A stretch of DNA of 64,000 bases. It comes from Firmicutes bacterium ADurb.Bin146 (GTDB taxonomy: Bacteria > Bacillota > Clostridia > DUPQ01). Location of the stretch: the NCBI GenBank assembly GCA_002070475.1, contig MWDI01000024.1:1-64000 (forward strand). Reading direction: 5' to 3'. The notes under the pieces were generated by a model. That model did not search any database. It saw only the letters and a list, made by a program, of their open reading frames with translations, and had not been told where the DNA came from. A program made the translations under genes and the position numbers. Shown here in pieces: positions 52,791 to 62,295 of the stretch (the first letter of the stretch is position 1; each line of letters opens with the position of its first letter).

Positions 52791-53933
52791 ATGACTTTAG
52801 ATAATTACAGGAAAGAAATTAATAAGATAGATGAGGAAATATTAAACCTGTTTCAAAAAAGAATGCGCATAGCTGAAGGTATAGCTGAGTATAAAAAAAC
52901 TAATAATATACCTATCCTTAACAGCTCTATTGAACGGGCAAAGCTAACTGAACTTTCAAATAAGGCTGACGAAGATATGGTTTTCTATTCACGTATACTC
53001 TTCAATACTCTTTTTGAAATGAGCAGATCTTATCAGGAAAAGCTTAGTAATCCAAAATCCATATTAATGCAGAAAATTGAGAATGCCATTGAAAATACTG
53101 CTAAACTATTTCCCTCCACTGGTAACATAGCCTGCCAAGGAGTAGAAGGGGCATATTCACAATTAGCTTGCGACAGACTGTTCGACTCGCCTAACATAAT
53201 GTATTTCACAACATTCGAGGGTGTTTTTTCTTCAATTGATAAAGGCCTGTGCAAATATGGGGTACTTCCACTAGAAAACAGTACAGCGGGATCAGTCAAT
53301 AAAGTATACGATCTTATGATGAAGTATAAATTCAATATAATAAGAAGTGTAAGATTAAAGATTGATCACAATCTTCTAGCTAAAAAAGGTGTCAAAATTA
53401 AAGATATAAAAGAAATTTATTCTCATGAACAGGCGATAAGCCAGTGTACGGAGTTTATAAAATCCTTAGGCTATGTAAAGATAAATGTTGTTGAAAATAC
53501 TGCTGTCGCTGCTATGTTGGTTTCAAACAGTGACCGGATGGATATTGCAGCTTTGTCATCTAGATCTTGTGCGGAATTATATAATCTGAACTGTATATCC
53601 GAATCAGTACAAGATAAGGGTAATAACTACACCAAGTTTATCTGTATAGCTAAGGACATTGCAATATATCCCGGTGCAGACAAGACAAGCCTTATGATGG
53701 TTCTTCCGCATAAACCAGGTTCTTTGTATAAAGTGCTCTCAAGATTTTATGTTCTTGGCATTAACCTTATAAAACTTGAAAGCAGACCAATTCCTGATAG
53801 AGATTTTGAATTTATGTTCTACTTTGATATTGAGACACCTGTATATTCTGAGCAATTCACAATGCTTATTAATGAACTTGACGAAATGAGCGAAGACTTC
53901 CGTTACCTTGGAAGCTACCTGGAGATTATATGA
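52791..53933 (+). CDS. pheA: Bifunctional chorismate mutase/prephenate dehydratase
   Basis: A 380-residue P-protein: AroQ-type chorismate mutase (about 1-85, RKEINKIDEEILNLFQKRMRIAEGIAEYK), prephenate dehydratase (about 105-285, CQGVEGAYSQLACDRLF, with YTKFICIA where most have TRF), and an ACT domain (about 295-375, KPGSLYKVLSRF and LIKLESRP) for phenylalanine feedback. It makes phenylpyruvate from chorismate. It competes with TyrA for prephenate. Overlaps the next gene by four bases. Confidence 0.95.
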   Translation: MTLDNYRKEINKIDEEILNLFQKRMRIAEGIAEYKKTNNIPILNSSIERAKLTELSNKADEDMVFYSRILFNTLFEMSRSYQEKLSNPKSILMQKIENAIENTAKLFPSTGNIACQGVEGAYSQLACDRLFDSPNIMYFTTFEGVFSSIDKGLCKYGVLPLENSTAGSVNKVYDLMMKYKFNIIRSVRLKIDHNLLAKKGVKIKDIKEIYSHEQAISQCTEFIKSLGYVKINVVENTAVAAMLVSNSDRMDIAALSSRSCAELYNLNCISESVQDKGNNYTKFICIAKDIAIYPGADKTSLMMVLPHKPGSLYKVLSRFYVLGINLIKLESRPIPDRDFEFMFYFDIETPVYSEQFTMLINELDEMSEDFRYLGSYLEII

Positions 53934-55153
53934 GGAAATTTGGACTTTTAGGCGGAAAACTTGAACACAGCTACTCACCCTTAATACATTCCTTTCTTGG
54001 TGTTTATGAGTATAAACTGTATGAAAAGCAGCCAGAAGAACTATATGCTTTTGTAAATGATAGCAATCTTGATGGTTTTAATGTAACTATACCATATAAG
54101 AAAGATTTGTTTAAATACTGCAGGATTTTGACTTCAGTCGCAGAAAGAACAGGCTCTGTTAATACAGTTATACGAAAACCGGACAACCTTTTAATGGGTG
54201 AGAATACCGACTATTATGGATTCATGTATATGGTTAAAAGAAGTGGTATAGAGGTAGAAGGAAAAAAAGTACTTTTGCTAGGTGACGGAGGCTCAGCAGC
54301 AACTATAAAGGTAGTTATAGAGGATCTGAAAGCAAGATGTCTTGTGACAGTATCAAGAAAAGGCCCTCAAGATTATAACAACATAAGCAACCATTATGAC
54401 AGCGATATAATAATCAACTCCACTCCTGTCGGGATGTATCCGAATAACGGGGAAGCTGTAATTGATATAACTAACTTTAAAAAATGTATAGCTTTGTTTG
54501 ACCTTATATACAATCCCGCTCAGACAAAACTAGTATATGAAGCTAGACAGCAGGGTATAAAAGCATATAACGGGCTTTCTATGCTTGTTGCTCAGGCCAA
54601 AAGAGCAGCTGAACTTTTTACTGATTCATATATTGATGATTCTGTTATAGAAACAATAATCCAAGAAGTTTCTAAGAAATCTATGAATATAGTAATTATA
54701 GGAATGCCTGGAAGCGGTAAAAGTACAGTCGGAAAATCGCTTGCAAAACTGACTGACAGATGCTTTATTGATACTGATGAAGAGATAACAAAAACATATC
54801 ATAAAAACACCGCGGATATCCTGCTGGATGAAAAAGAAGAATTCTTTAGAAATATTGAAACAGGTATTCTTGAAATTGTCACTAAGAAAAGCAACTGTGT
54901 TATATCAACTGGAGGTGGTGTTGTTACAAGAGAAAGAAATCGCTATCTGCTACGTCAAAATAGCATAGTAATATTCCTAGAAAGAGATTTATCCCTGTTA
55001 TCTACATGGAACAGGCCTTTATCCCAACAACACACTTTGGAATCTCTATATGACTCAAGAATAGGCAATTATATCGGCTGGTCTGATTACCAGGTAAAAT
55101 GTGATGATATAAGTGAAACTCATTTAAAAATAAAAGAGGTGTTAAAATTATGA
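53930..55153 (+). CDS. aroE/aroK: Shikimate dehydrogenase-shikimate kinase fusion
   Basis: A 407-residue fused enzyme. Residues 1-250 are AroE: GLLGGKLEHSYSPLIHSFLG, FNVTIPYKKDL, NTDYYGF and GDGGSAATIKVV for NADP. From about residue 252 AroK begins: GMPGSGKST Walker A at 258-266, DTDEEITK and STGGGVVTR. The two consecutive steps, 3-dehydroshikimate to shikimate and shikimate to its 3-phosphate, are thus joined in one chain, although the native order of steps also needs AroQ and EPSP synthase on either side. No frameshift separates the halves. Confidence 0.96.
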   Translation: MRKFGLLGGKLEHSYSPLIHSFLGVYEYKLYEKQPEELYAFVNDSNLDGFNVTIPYKKDLFKYCRILTSVAERTGSVNTVIRKPDNLLMGENTDYYGFMYMVKRSGIEVEGKKVLLLGDGGSAATIKVVIEDLKARCLVTVSRKGPQDYNNISNHYDSDIIINSTPVGMYPNNGEAVIDITNFKKCIALFDLIYNPAQTKLVYEARQQGIKAYNGLSMLVAQAKRAAELFTDSYIDDSVIETIIQEVSKKSMNIVIIGMPGSGKSTVGKSLAKLTDRCFIDTDEEITKTYHKNTADILLDEKEEFFRNIETGILEIVTKKSNCVISTGGGVVTRERNRYLLRQNSIVIFLERDLSLLSTWNRPLSQQHTLESLYDSRIGNYIGWSDYQVKCDDISETHLKIKEVLKL

Positions 55154-55587
55154 AACTTTTAGTCATTAATGGCCCCAATCTTAATATGCTGGGAATAAGA
55201 GAGCCACAAATATATGGATATTCTACTTATGCTGATTTAGTAAGGTATATAAATGATGTATGTACTAAAAATGATATAGTTAGTGAGATTTACCAGTCTA
55301 ATCATGAAGGAAATATTATAGACAGGATACAACAGGCATATATGGTTTTTGATGCTATAGTAATAAATCCAGCCGCTTATACCCATACTAGTATTGCTAT
55401 AGCCGATGCTATTAAATCCGTTAACATTCCCTCTGTTGAAGTGCATTTAAGTGACATTACAAAAAGAGAGGATTTCAGAAAACACTCTTTTACATCAAAT
55501 TCCTGTTTAAAAACAATAATGGGAAAAGGTTTTGATGGTTATGAGGAGGCTATTCTGTTTTTAAAAGACTATTTAAATAAATGCTGA
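55150..55587 (+). CDS. aroQ: 3-Dehydroquinate dehydratase, type II
   Basis: A 145-residue type II dehydroquinase: NGPNLNMLGIREPQIYG with the essential Tyr, SNHEGNIIDRIQQA, INPAAYTHTSIAIADAI and EVHLSDITKREDFRKHS. It dehydrates 3-dehydroquinate to 3-dehydroshikimate. It overlaps the aroE-aroK stop by four bases and closes the operon. The next gene is convergent. Confidence 0.96.
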   Translation: MKLLVINGPNLNMLGIREPQIYGYSTYADLVRYINDVCTKNDIVSEIYQSNHEGNIIDRIQQAYMVFDAIVINPAAYTHTSIAIADAIKSVNIPSVEVHLSDITKREDFRKHSFTSNSCLKTIMGKGFDGYEEAILFLKDYLNKC

Positions 55588-56355
55588 TTATGTATCATAA
55601 ATACTGTCTGCATACGATTTCATAATCGAATGACAGGTTTCCATTAATTTTATTTCATTATTAAGGGTATTGTCTATATTATCAGTATACAACGGTTCTA
55701 GTACTGTAAGTGTTATGCATGGTTTCTTCTTTATATATCTGAATATTCCGTCTGGTTTCCTAAATGTCACTACCATAGGAATAATCGGACATTTATTTTT
55801 AATAGCTATATGAAAAGCACCTTTTTTGAATTTTCTAATTCCTTTATAGTAAGGTAGAAGATAACACTCTGGATACATGCAAACGACATTACCATATGCT
55901 ATTGCTTTGTCCATATTGTCTAAAAACTCTTTTGTACAGTGTATACTGCTTGGAATAGGAACTGCATTAAGCATTCTTATGAGATGTCTTACTACAGGTA
56001 TTTGGAAATTACTTTCTAAAGTAACATAATATAATCTTTTAAAAGGGATTAGGCAGTCTATAAAAGTGCAATCAACAGCATGGACATGGTTGGTTATAAA
56101 CACATAACCTTTATCCTTAACTTTCTTTATATTCTCTCTTCCTTTCACTTTAAGCCCCAGCAGTATCCTGTTAAGCGGATTAAACAAAATAGCTACAATG
56201 ATTCTAAGTAAAATGTTTACGAATCTCTTAATTATGCTTCTTCGCAGATAATCATAATCTTCATATGCTTTAAAAGTATAAGGTTGCCAGAAATGAAGAA
56301 CATGCTCTTCACGAGGTTCGATATTGCTTATTTCATTTTGCATATCTGTATTCAT
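55588..56355 (-). CDS. PlsC-like 1-acylglycerol-3-phosphate acyltransferase
   Basis: About 255 residues with the acyltransferase NHxxxxD motif (ITNHVHAVDCTFID), the second motif MYPECYLLP and a membrane helix after residue 60. It acylates lysophosphatidate or another lipid acceptor at the membrane. The likely start (ATG 56355, after AGAAGAG) lies inside the end of the glycosyltransferase gene (23-base overlap), so expression is coupled and a role in glycolipid synthesis is suggested. Confidence 0.87.
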   Translation of the reverse strand: MNTDMQNEISNIEPREEHVLHFWQPYTFKAYEDYDYLRRSIIKRFVNILLRIIVAILFNPLNRILLGLKVKGRENIKKVKDKGYVFITNHVHAVDCTFIDCLIPFKRLYYVTLESNFQIPVVRHLIRMLNAVPIPSSIHCTKEFLDNMDKAIAYGNVVCMYPECYLLPYYKGIRKFKKGAFHIAIKNKCPIIPMVVTFRKPDGIFRYIKKKPCITLTVLEPLYTDNIDNTLNNEIKLMETCHSIMKSYADSIYDT

Positions 56356-57493
56356 ATTGCTCTTCTTTTTCCTTATGGTTTTCAATAGCATCTTGGAACA
56401 TACATTCTATATTGTATACACATGCATCCAGGTCATATTTCCGAGCTAAATCACTATATATAAATTCCATCTGTTTTTTTTCTTCTTCATGTTCAATCCA
56501 GTAATCTATCTTTTTTGCAAGATCTTTAGCATTACCTGCTTCAAACAAGCTCCTCTCATCCAAGGCAAACTGTACAGTGGCGGATTTATTAGAGTTGGCA
56601 ATAACAGGCACAAGACCTGATGCAAATGCCTCCATACATGATATTGCCTCAATCTCAGCATCAGAAGGATGAACATATAAATCAGTCATGGAAATAATAT
56701 CTATTAATTCCTGTTTTGTATAGAAATTTACATTAATCGATATATCAAGCTTTTTTGTAAGCTTCTGTATATAAGTTTTTCTTGGCCCTTGTCCTGCAAG
56801 CATTATCTGTATGTTCTTTTTATACTTTGACATTGACACAGCTTTTATAAGTACATCCTGCCTTTTTTCTACAGACAGTCTTCCAATATTGAGTATAAGA
56901 TATTTATCATTAAATCCTTTTTTCTTTGGCTGCTTTCTATAATGGAAATCTGAATCTATTCCATTGGATATAACATATATTTTTGATTCATATCCATGTT
57001 TTATAAGCTCATCAGCTATAAATTTGCTCGGGCAGTGAACAAATGCGCAATATTGATATATATATCTGTTAAACCACCAGTAAACTAAATCGTTTGCCAA
57101 TTTTATTTTATTAAGATGTAGTGAAGAGGTTACATTCTCTGCTTGACAATGAAATGCAGCTGTGTAAGGTACATTGTTATCTTGGCATATCTCTATTGCA
57201 TGTCTAGATAATTTAAAAGGCACCAGAAGATGGACTATCTCTGCCCATAATATGGCTTTTTCTAAAACCTCATCATCAGCTTTAGCAAATGTCATTCCCT
57301 GTGCTGAGACGAGTTTATCAAAAATAGGTATATACTGCTTTTTAACAAGGAATTCAGTATCTCCTTCATTGCCTGTGCTGACAATCCGCACTTCATTTCC
57401 ATGTTCAACAAGTTTGCCATAGAGCCTACGTGCAGAAATCGTCATTCCGTTATTAGCGGAAAAAAATTGATCAATAACTAGCAATATCTTCAT
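56333..57493 (-). CDS. GT4 family glycosyltransferase
   Basis: A 386-residue GT-B enzyme: DQFFSANNGMTISARRLYGKLVEHGNEVRIV at the N-terminus and LILNIGRLSVEKRQDVLIKAV, then YVHPSDAEIEAISCMEAFASGLVPVIAN with the EX7E nucleotide-sugar motif. It resembles diacylglycerol glucosyltransferases, in keeping with the adjoining acyltransferase, but other acceptors are possible. The ATG at 57493 follows AGGGGGA. Confidence 0.92.
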   Translation of the reverse strand: MKILLVIDQFFSANNGMTISARRLYGKLVEHGNEVRIVSTGNEGDTEFLVKKQYIPIFDKLVSAQGMTFAKADDEVLEKAILWAEIVHLLVPFKLSRHAIEICQDNNVPYTAAFHCQAENVTSSLHLNKIKLANDLVYWWFNRYIYQYCAFVHCPSKFIADELIKHGYESKIYVISNGIDSDFHYRKQPKKKGFNDKYLILNIGRLSVEKRQDVLIKAVSMSKYKKNIQIMLAGQGPRKTYIQKLTKKLDISINVNFYTKQELIDIISMTDLYVHPSDAEIEAISCMEAFASGLVPVIANSNKSATVQFALDERSLFEAGNAKDLAKKIDYWIEHEEEKKQMEFIYSDLARKYDLDACVYNIECMFQDAIENHKEKEEQYEYRYAK

Positions 57494-57624
57494 TGATTCC
57501 CCCTAGAATCAAGTATAACTAACCATATGTATAATAAATAATACACTATTTAGAATAAATTGCAAATATCGTTGACATATTTTAACAACCAAATTAAGAC
57601 AATGTCAAATACTCCTTCTGATTG

Positions 57625-60264
57625 CTACTTATGATGTTTCTCCACCATTGTTTTCTTTGGCTTGATAAGTCCAAATAATTTAGCTATCTCCATTACAAAC
57701 AATGGAACAAATGATAATCCCAGACCTACAAGATATGCATTTGTATCAAGAAAAATTAATTGGAAGACCGTAGCTAATGGAGTAAACAATACAAGAGCAA
57801 TTAAAGCTGTTGAAATCAAACAAGATATGTTCAGCTTTTTATTTGAGAAAACCCCGATTGCAAATAATGAATGTTCTGATCTCATATTGTAAGACTGTAC
57901 GACCTGTGAAAGTGATAGAACAAAGAATGCCATTGTTTGTCCAGCTTCCAAAGATCCTACAACATACCTTCCATACATAAATCCACATATTGTAAGCGCA
58001 GCAATCATGCAACCTTGCAGAATTATCCTTATACCGTATCCATGAGCAAATATACCTTCACTTCTGGGTTTGGGTTTCTGTTGCATTACATCTTTCTCAA
58101 CTTCTTCCATTCCGAGGGAAATTGCAGGAAGACTATCTGTTACAAGATTTATCCATAAAAGCTGCATTGATAGCAATGGAGTCTCCCTCCAAACCATCAT
58201 CGCTACAAATACTGTCAATATCTCACCTATATTAGTACCAAGAAGAAATCCGACAACTTTTTTTATGTTTGCATATATGCCTCTTCCTTCTCTGACGGCA
58301 TCCACAATTGTTGCAAAGTTGTCATCTGTCAAAGTCATGTCTGCAGCACCTTTTGCAACATCGGTTCCTGTTATCCCCATAGCACATCCTATGTCTGCTG
58401 CTTTTAATGCAGGTGCGTCATTTACTCCATCACCTGTCATAGAAACGACTTCTCCCTGTCTTTGCCATGCACGTACTATCCTTATTTTATTTTCAGGCGA
58501 CACTCTTGCATATACAGATATATTTCTAACTCTTCTGTCAAATTCAGAATCAGTCATAGCATCTAGCTCAGTACCAGTAATTGCCTCATCCCCTTCTCTT
58601 AAAATACCTAATTCCCTAGCAATTGCAGAAGCTGTTATTACATGATCACCTGTTATCATAACCGGTTTAATTCCTGCTTTGCGACAAACCGCAACAGCAT
58701 CTTTGGCTTCTGGTCTTGGTGGATCTATCATTCCAACAAGCCCCATGAATATAAGGTCTTGTTCTAAATCCTCTGGTTTTAAAACATCTGGCACATTATC
58801 TATACACTTATAAGCTATAGCAATAACCCTTAAAGCGTTATTACTCATTTTAAAGTTTATGTCTTTAGCCTTTTCTTTATCCCCTTTGATACATTTTTCA
58901 ATAAGAACATCAAAAGCTCCTTTTACAATTACGACATTCTTGCCATCAATCACATTTATCGTAGACATAAGCTTTCTATCAGAGTCGAAAGGTATCTCGC
59001 CTTTTCTTGGATAATCTTGGTTTAGCGCTTCCTTGGTCATCCCATTGCGATGAGCAGCATAAACTATAGCAGTTTCTGTCGGATCACCAATATGTTTTTC
59101 CATTTCATTCGCAAATATAACTGAACCATTACTACATAAAGTTCCATATTGCAGCAACTTTAAAACATCAAATGTGTTATCTACACTTATTTTCTCTGTT
59201 TCTGGCGCTCCATCACAATAAGCCTCCATAAGAGTCATTCTATTCTGTGTTAGCGTGCCAGTTTTGTCGGAGCATATTATTGAAGCGCTGCCAAGAGTCT
59301 CTACTGCTGGAAGGTTCCTTATAATCGCATTTTTCTTAACCATCCTTTGTACTCCAATTGAAAGTACTATTGTAACAATCGCAGGTAACCCTTCAGGTAT
59401 TGCAGAAACAGCAAGAGCGACAGCTATCATGAATATTTCCATTACAGGCATTCCGTCTATTATCCCTACTAAAAATATTACAGCGCATGCCGCGAGTGCT
59501 ACTATACCTAAATATTTTCCCATAGATGCAAGTTTTTTCTGAAGAGGCGTCTGAGTACTTTCTTCACTTTCCAGAAGATTAGCTACTCGACCCATCTCTG
59601 TATCCATGCCTGTTGCCGTTACTACAGCCAATGCTGTTCCATATGTTATTGAACAACCGGTAAAAACCATATTGGTACGGTCTCCTAGCGGAGCATTTTC
59701 TGCAATTATGTTCTCTGCATTTTTTTCTGATGGAACAGATTCACCTGTCAATGCTGCTTCTTCTGATTTAAGGCTTGCTGAACGTAGAAGTCTTGCATCA
59801 GCAGGAATAAAATCCCCAGCTTCCAGTCTTATAACATCACCAGGTACCAGTAATGACGCTTCAATTACCTGTTCAACTCCATCTCTTATAACTCTTGCAT
59901 TTGGTGAAGCAAGGTTTTTAAGAGCTTCCAATGCTTTTTCTGCTTTGCTTTCCTGTAAAACACCCATTATCGCATTTAGTATTACAATGAGCATTATGAG
60001 TGTTGGTTCTAAAAATTCTTTTGGTTCTTTCTCATAAATCGCAACAATAAATGAAATTACTGCAGCTATAATCAAGATTACTATCATTACATCCTTGAAC
60101 TGGTCAAAGAATCTTTGTATATTACTTTTTTTCTTAGCTTCTTTAAGCTTGTTCTTGCCATACTGTTCTAACTTGGATACTGCTAATGAGCTTGTTAATC
60201 CATTTACTGGATCAGTTTCCAACTGCTTTATTAATTCGTCTTTTTTTATTAAATATGGTATCAA
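57625..60264 (-). CDS. P-type Ca2+-transporting ATPase
   Basis: An 879-residue P2-type pump: phosphorylated D333 in SDKTGTLTQNRM, TGESVPSEK in the actuator, MTGDGVNDAPALKAADIG, and calcium-site signatures AVSAIPEGLPAIVTI and NLVTDSLPAISLGME. About ten membrane helices. It expels Ca2+ from the cytosol. The start is TTG at 60264, six bases after AAAGGAG; no ATG occurs near, which makes this an authentic non-ATG start. It is a single gene. Confidence 0.94.
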   Translation of the reverse strand: MIPYLIKKDELIKQLETDPVNGLTSSLAVSKLEQYGKNKLKEAKKKSNIQRFFDQFKDVMIVILIIAAVISFIVAIYEKEPKEFLEPTLIMLIVILNAIMGVLQESKAEKALEALKNLASPNARVIRDGVEQVIEASLLVPGDVIRLEAGDFIPADARLLRSASLKSEEAALTGESVPSEKNAENIIAENAPLGDRTNMVFTGCSITYGTALAVVTATGMDTEMGRVANLLESEESTQTPLQKKLASMGKYLGIVALAACAVIFLVGIIDGMPVMEIFMIAVALAVSAIPEGLPAIVTIVLSIGVQRMVKKNAIIRNLPAVETLGSASIICSDKTGTLTQNRMTLMEAYCDGAPETEKISVDNTFDVLKLLQYGTLCSNGSVIFANEMEKHIGDPTETAIVYAAHRNGMTKEALNQDYPRKGEIPFDSDRKLMSTINVIDGKNVVIVKGAFDVLIEKCIKGDKEKAKDINFKMSNNALRVIAIAYKCIDNVPDVLKPEDLEQDLIFMGLVGMIDPPRPEAKDAVAVCRKAGIKPVMITGDHVITASAIARELGILREGDEAITGTELDAMTDSEFDRRVRNISVYARVSPENKIRIVRAWQRQGEVVSMTGDGVNDAPALKAADIGCAMGITGTDVAKGAADMTLTDDNFATIVDAVREGRGIYANIKKVVGFLLGTNIGEILTVFVAMMVWRETPLLSMQLLWINLVTDSLPAISLGMEEVEKDVMQQKPKPRSEGIFAHGYGIRIILQGCMIAALTICGFMYGRYVVGSLEAGQTMAFFVLSLSQVVQSYNMRSEHSLFAIGVFSNKKLNISCLISTALIALVLFTPLATVFQLIFLDTNAYLVGLGLSFVPLFVMEIAKLFGLIKPKKTMVEKHHK

Positions 60265-60352
60265 TTTTGACTCCTTTCAAAATCCTGTTCTCCATAAAAT
60301 AATTATATTACTTATATACTTTTAAATAAAATTATTAGCAGATATATATTAA

Positions 60353-61057
60353 TTATTCTTTTACCTCATCATCCTGTCCATAATACGCCTCTTTTCCGTG
60401 CTTTCGCTTAAAGTGTTTATCTAAAAGACACTTACTCATAGGCTGTATATCCTTGTTTATACGTTCTGTTATGAAAGCTATCCTTGCAATCTCTTCCAGA
60501 ACTACAGAATGAAATACCGCTTCCATAGCAGTATTACCCCATGTAAACGGCCCATGGTTGCGTACAAGGCATGCGGGTATTGCATTATAATCTTTGTTTT
60601 TGAAAGTTTCGGTTATAACTTTTCCGGTGTTCTTCTCATATTCGTTTCTTATTTCCTCAGGCATCATTGCTCTTGTACAAGGAACTTCACCATAAAAATA
60701 GTCAGCGTGAGTAGATCCCATAGGTATTACATTCCTTCCAGCTTGTGCATATGATACCGCATAAACGCTGTGCGTGTGAGCAACAGCCCATGTGTCGGTA
60801 AAAGCTTTATATATCTCAAGATGAGTTTTGGTATCGCTTGACGGTTTCAATTTACCTTCAACAATTTCTCCATCTATGTTTACTACCACCATGTCTTCAT
60901 ATGTCATTTGCTCATAATCCACACCGCTTGGCTTTATTACTACATATCTTCTATCCTGATCAATAGCGCTTACATTCCCCCAGGTATATAAAACAAGTCC
61001 CTTTTTTACAAGCTCCATGTTCGCTTTATATACATCTTTCTTCAATTGTTCTAGCAT
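60353..61057 (-). CDS. araD: L-ribulose-5-phosphate 4-epimerase (class II aldolase/adducin)
   Basis: A 234-residue zinc enzyme: TWGNVSAIDQDRRYVVIKPSGV, PSSDTKTHLEIYKAF, HTHSVYAVSYAQAG with two zinc His, and LVRNHGPFTWG. It interconverts L-ribulose 5-phosphate and D-xylulose 5-phosphate. No araA/araB genes are near, so it may serve a different pentose or ascorbate route. The ATG follows GGAGG. Confidence 0.92.
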   Translation of the reverse strand: MLEQLKKDVYKANMELVKKGLVLYTWGNVSAIDQDRRYVVIKPSGVDYEQMTYEDMVVVNIDGEIVEGKLKPSSDTKTHLEIYKAFTDTWAVAHTHSVYAVSYAQAGRNVIPMGSTHADYFYGEVPCTRAMMPEEIRNEYEKNTGKVITETFKNKDYNAIPACLVRNHGPFTWGNTAMEAVFHSVVLEEIARIAFITERINKDIQPMSKCLLDKHFKRKHGKEAYYGQDDEVKE

Positions 61058-61134
61058 TATACAACCTCCATTTACTGACGGTTATATTTTATCATTATTG
61101 TGATAATATGAATACCAAGACTTACTATTTCAAA

Positions 61135-62193
61135 TCACAACTCTTTAATCAATTGATATACTGCTTTTTTGTTCTCATTACTGACTGTGTTAGCATTAAA
61201 AAATACTATACCTTTAAGGTTTGAATGATCTTTTTTATATTCTTTTACCCATATTCCTATATCCTTAATTATATCCGGAGTCTTAACCCATATATTATAA
61301 TTGGAAAGCGATTTATTTCTCACACATACCTGTAGAATAATATTATTTGGATATATACTATCTAGAAGAGCGTTAAATTCAATCTGATTCATAGGAAAAT
61401 GAGCTATGTGCGGCATAACCATATCAACACCGACATGTCTTAAATTATTTGCTTCATGCCCCCATCCCGACGAAAGGGATGTATGAAGACATATACTTAT
61501 ATCTGGTCGGACTGCTTTTATGCCATCATTCAAATTTTTCAACTTATCTGAAATGTTTTTAATTTTCCATTGTTCAAACACATAATCCCCTCTTTTATAC
61601 TTAGATAAATCTAATCCTGTTTCGCTATTAAAAGCTGATTTTGAGTAATCGCAGAAACATGAACCACCAGCATAACTGATACGTTCGTAACCTATACTTG
61701 TTACATTCTTATGGTTATAGGCATTAAGCAGATCAAATACCTCATTATTTTCCAATTCAAAAGCGCCTGGACTGTCTGGACAGAATAACCATTTATATTT
61801 TTCGCCATTTTTGCCTTCCTGTTCACATGCATTATGATAAGATATCCTTACTCTTTCAGGATTATATATGCCTAAGTTAGTAAAAAGCTGTATCTTTATT
61901 CCCCTTTTATAGGCTTCTTCTATTACTTTCGTAACAAATTCGGTTTCTTTCTGTGCATTAGTACAATTCATATCTCTAAGGCATTCAAGCTTTTTGTTTT
62001 TTACTGGCCAGCATAATCCATCATGTTCAGGATCAAAATATGAATAACTTACCATCATAAGGCTCAATAAATTCATTCTGTTTTCTGCCATTTCATCTAA
62101 AAGCATAAGAATATCGTCAAAACTCAACCCGTTTTTATCCTTAGCTTCATATGTTATACCTATCTGCCAGCCTTTATAAAATATATTTTCCAT
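61135..62193 (-). CDS. Uncharacterised TIM-barrel glycosidase-like protein
   Basis: A 352-residue cytosolic protein not assigned with certainty. Alternating strands and helices and motifs such as GWQIGITYEAK, KRGIKIQLFTNLGIYN, YERISYAGGSCFCDYSK and HVGVDMVMPHIAHFP suggest a (beta/alpha)8 glycosidase-like barrel, with a conserved-looking FCDYCxK-like segment seen in hypothetical glycosyl hydrolase groups (GHL6-like). Candidate acidic catalytic residues are E166 region and D250 region, not proven. The neighbour AraD-like gene hints at a sugar role. The ATG follows GAGGATG. Confidence 0.6.
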   Translation of the reverse strand: MENIFYKGWQIGITYEAKDKNGLSFDDILMLLDEMAENRMNLLSLMMVSYSYFDPEHDGLCWPVKNKKLECLRDMNCTNAQKETEFVTKVIEEAYKRGIKIQLFTNLGIYNPERVRISYHNACEQEGKNGEKYKWLFCPDSPGAFELENNEVFDLLNAYNHKNVTSIGYERISYAGGSCFCDYSKSAFNSETGLDLSKYKRGDYVFEQWKIKNISDKLKNLNDGIKAVRPDISICLHTSLSSGWGHEANNLRHVGVDMVMPHIAHFPMNQIEFNALLDSIYPNNIILQVCVRNKSLSNYNIWVKTPDIIKDIGIWVKEYKKDHSNLKGIVFFNANTVSNENKKAVYQLIKEL

Positions 62194-62295
62194 TTAACAT
62201 CCTCTTCTTATATAAAAATATAAGATATAGTCGTAAATTTAATTATATCATTAAAAATAATTCAAGTTGTAATATATTCTTGTACTTATTTTTTA

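Noticed and set aside
53739..53978. Minus-strand frame across the pheA/aroE boundary
   Set aside because: Antisense to two strongly supported, overlapping genes; no family features.
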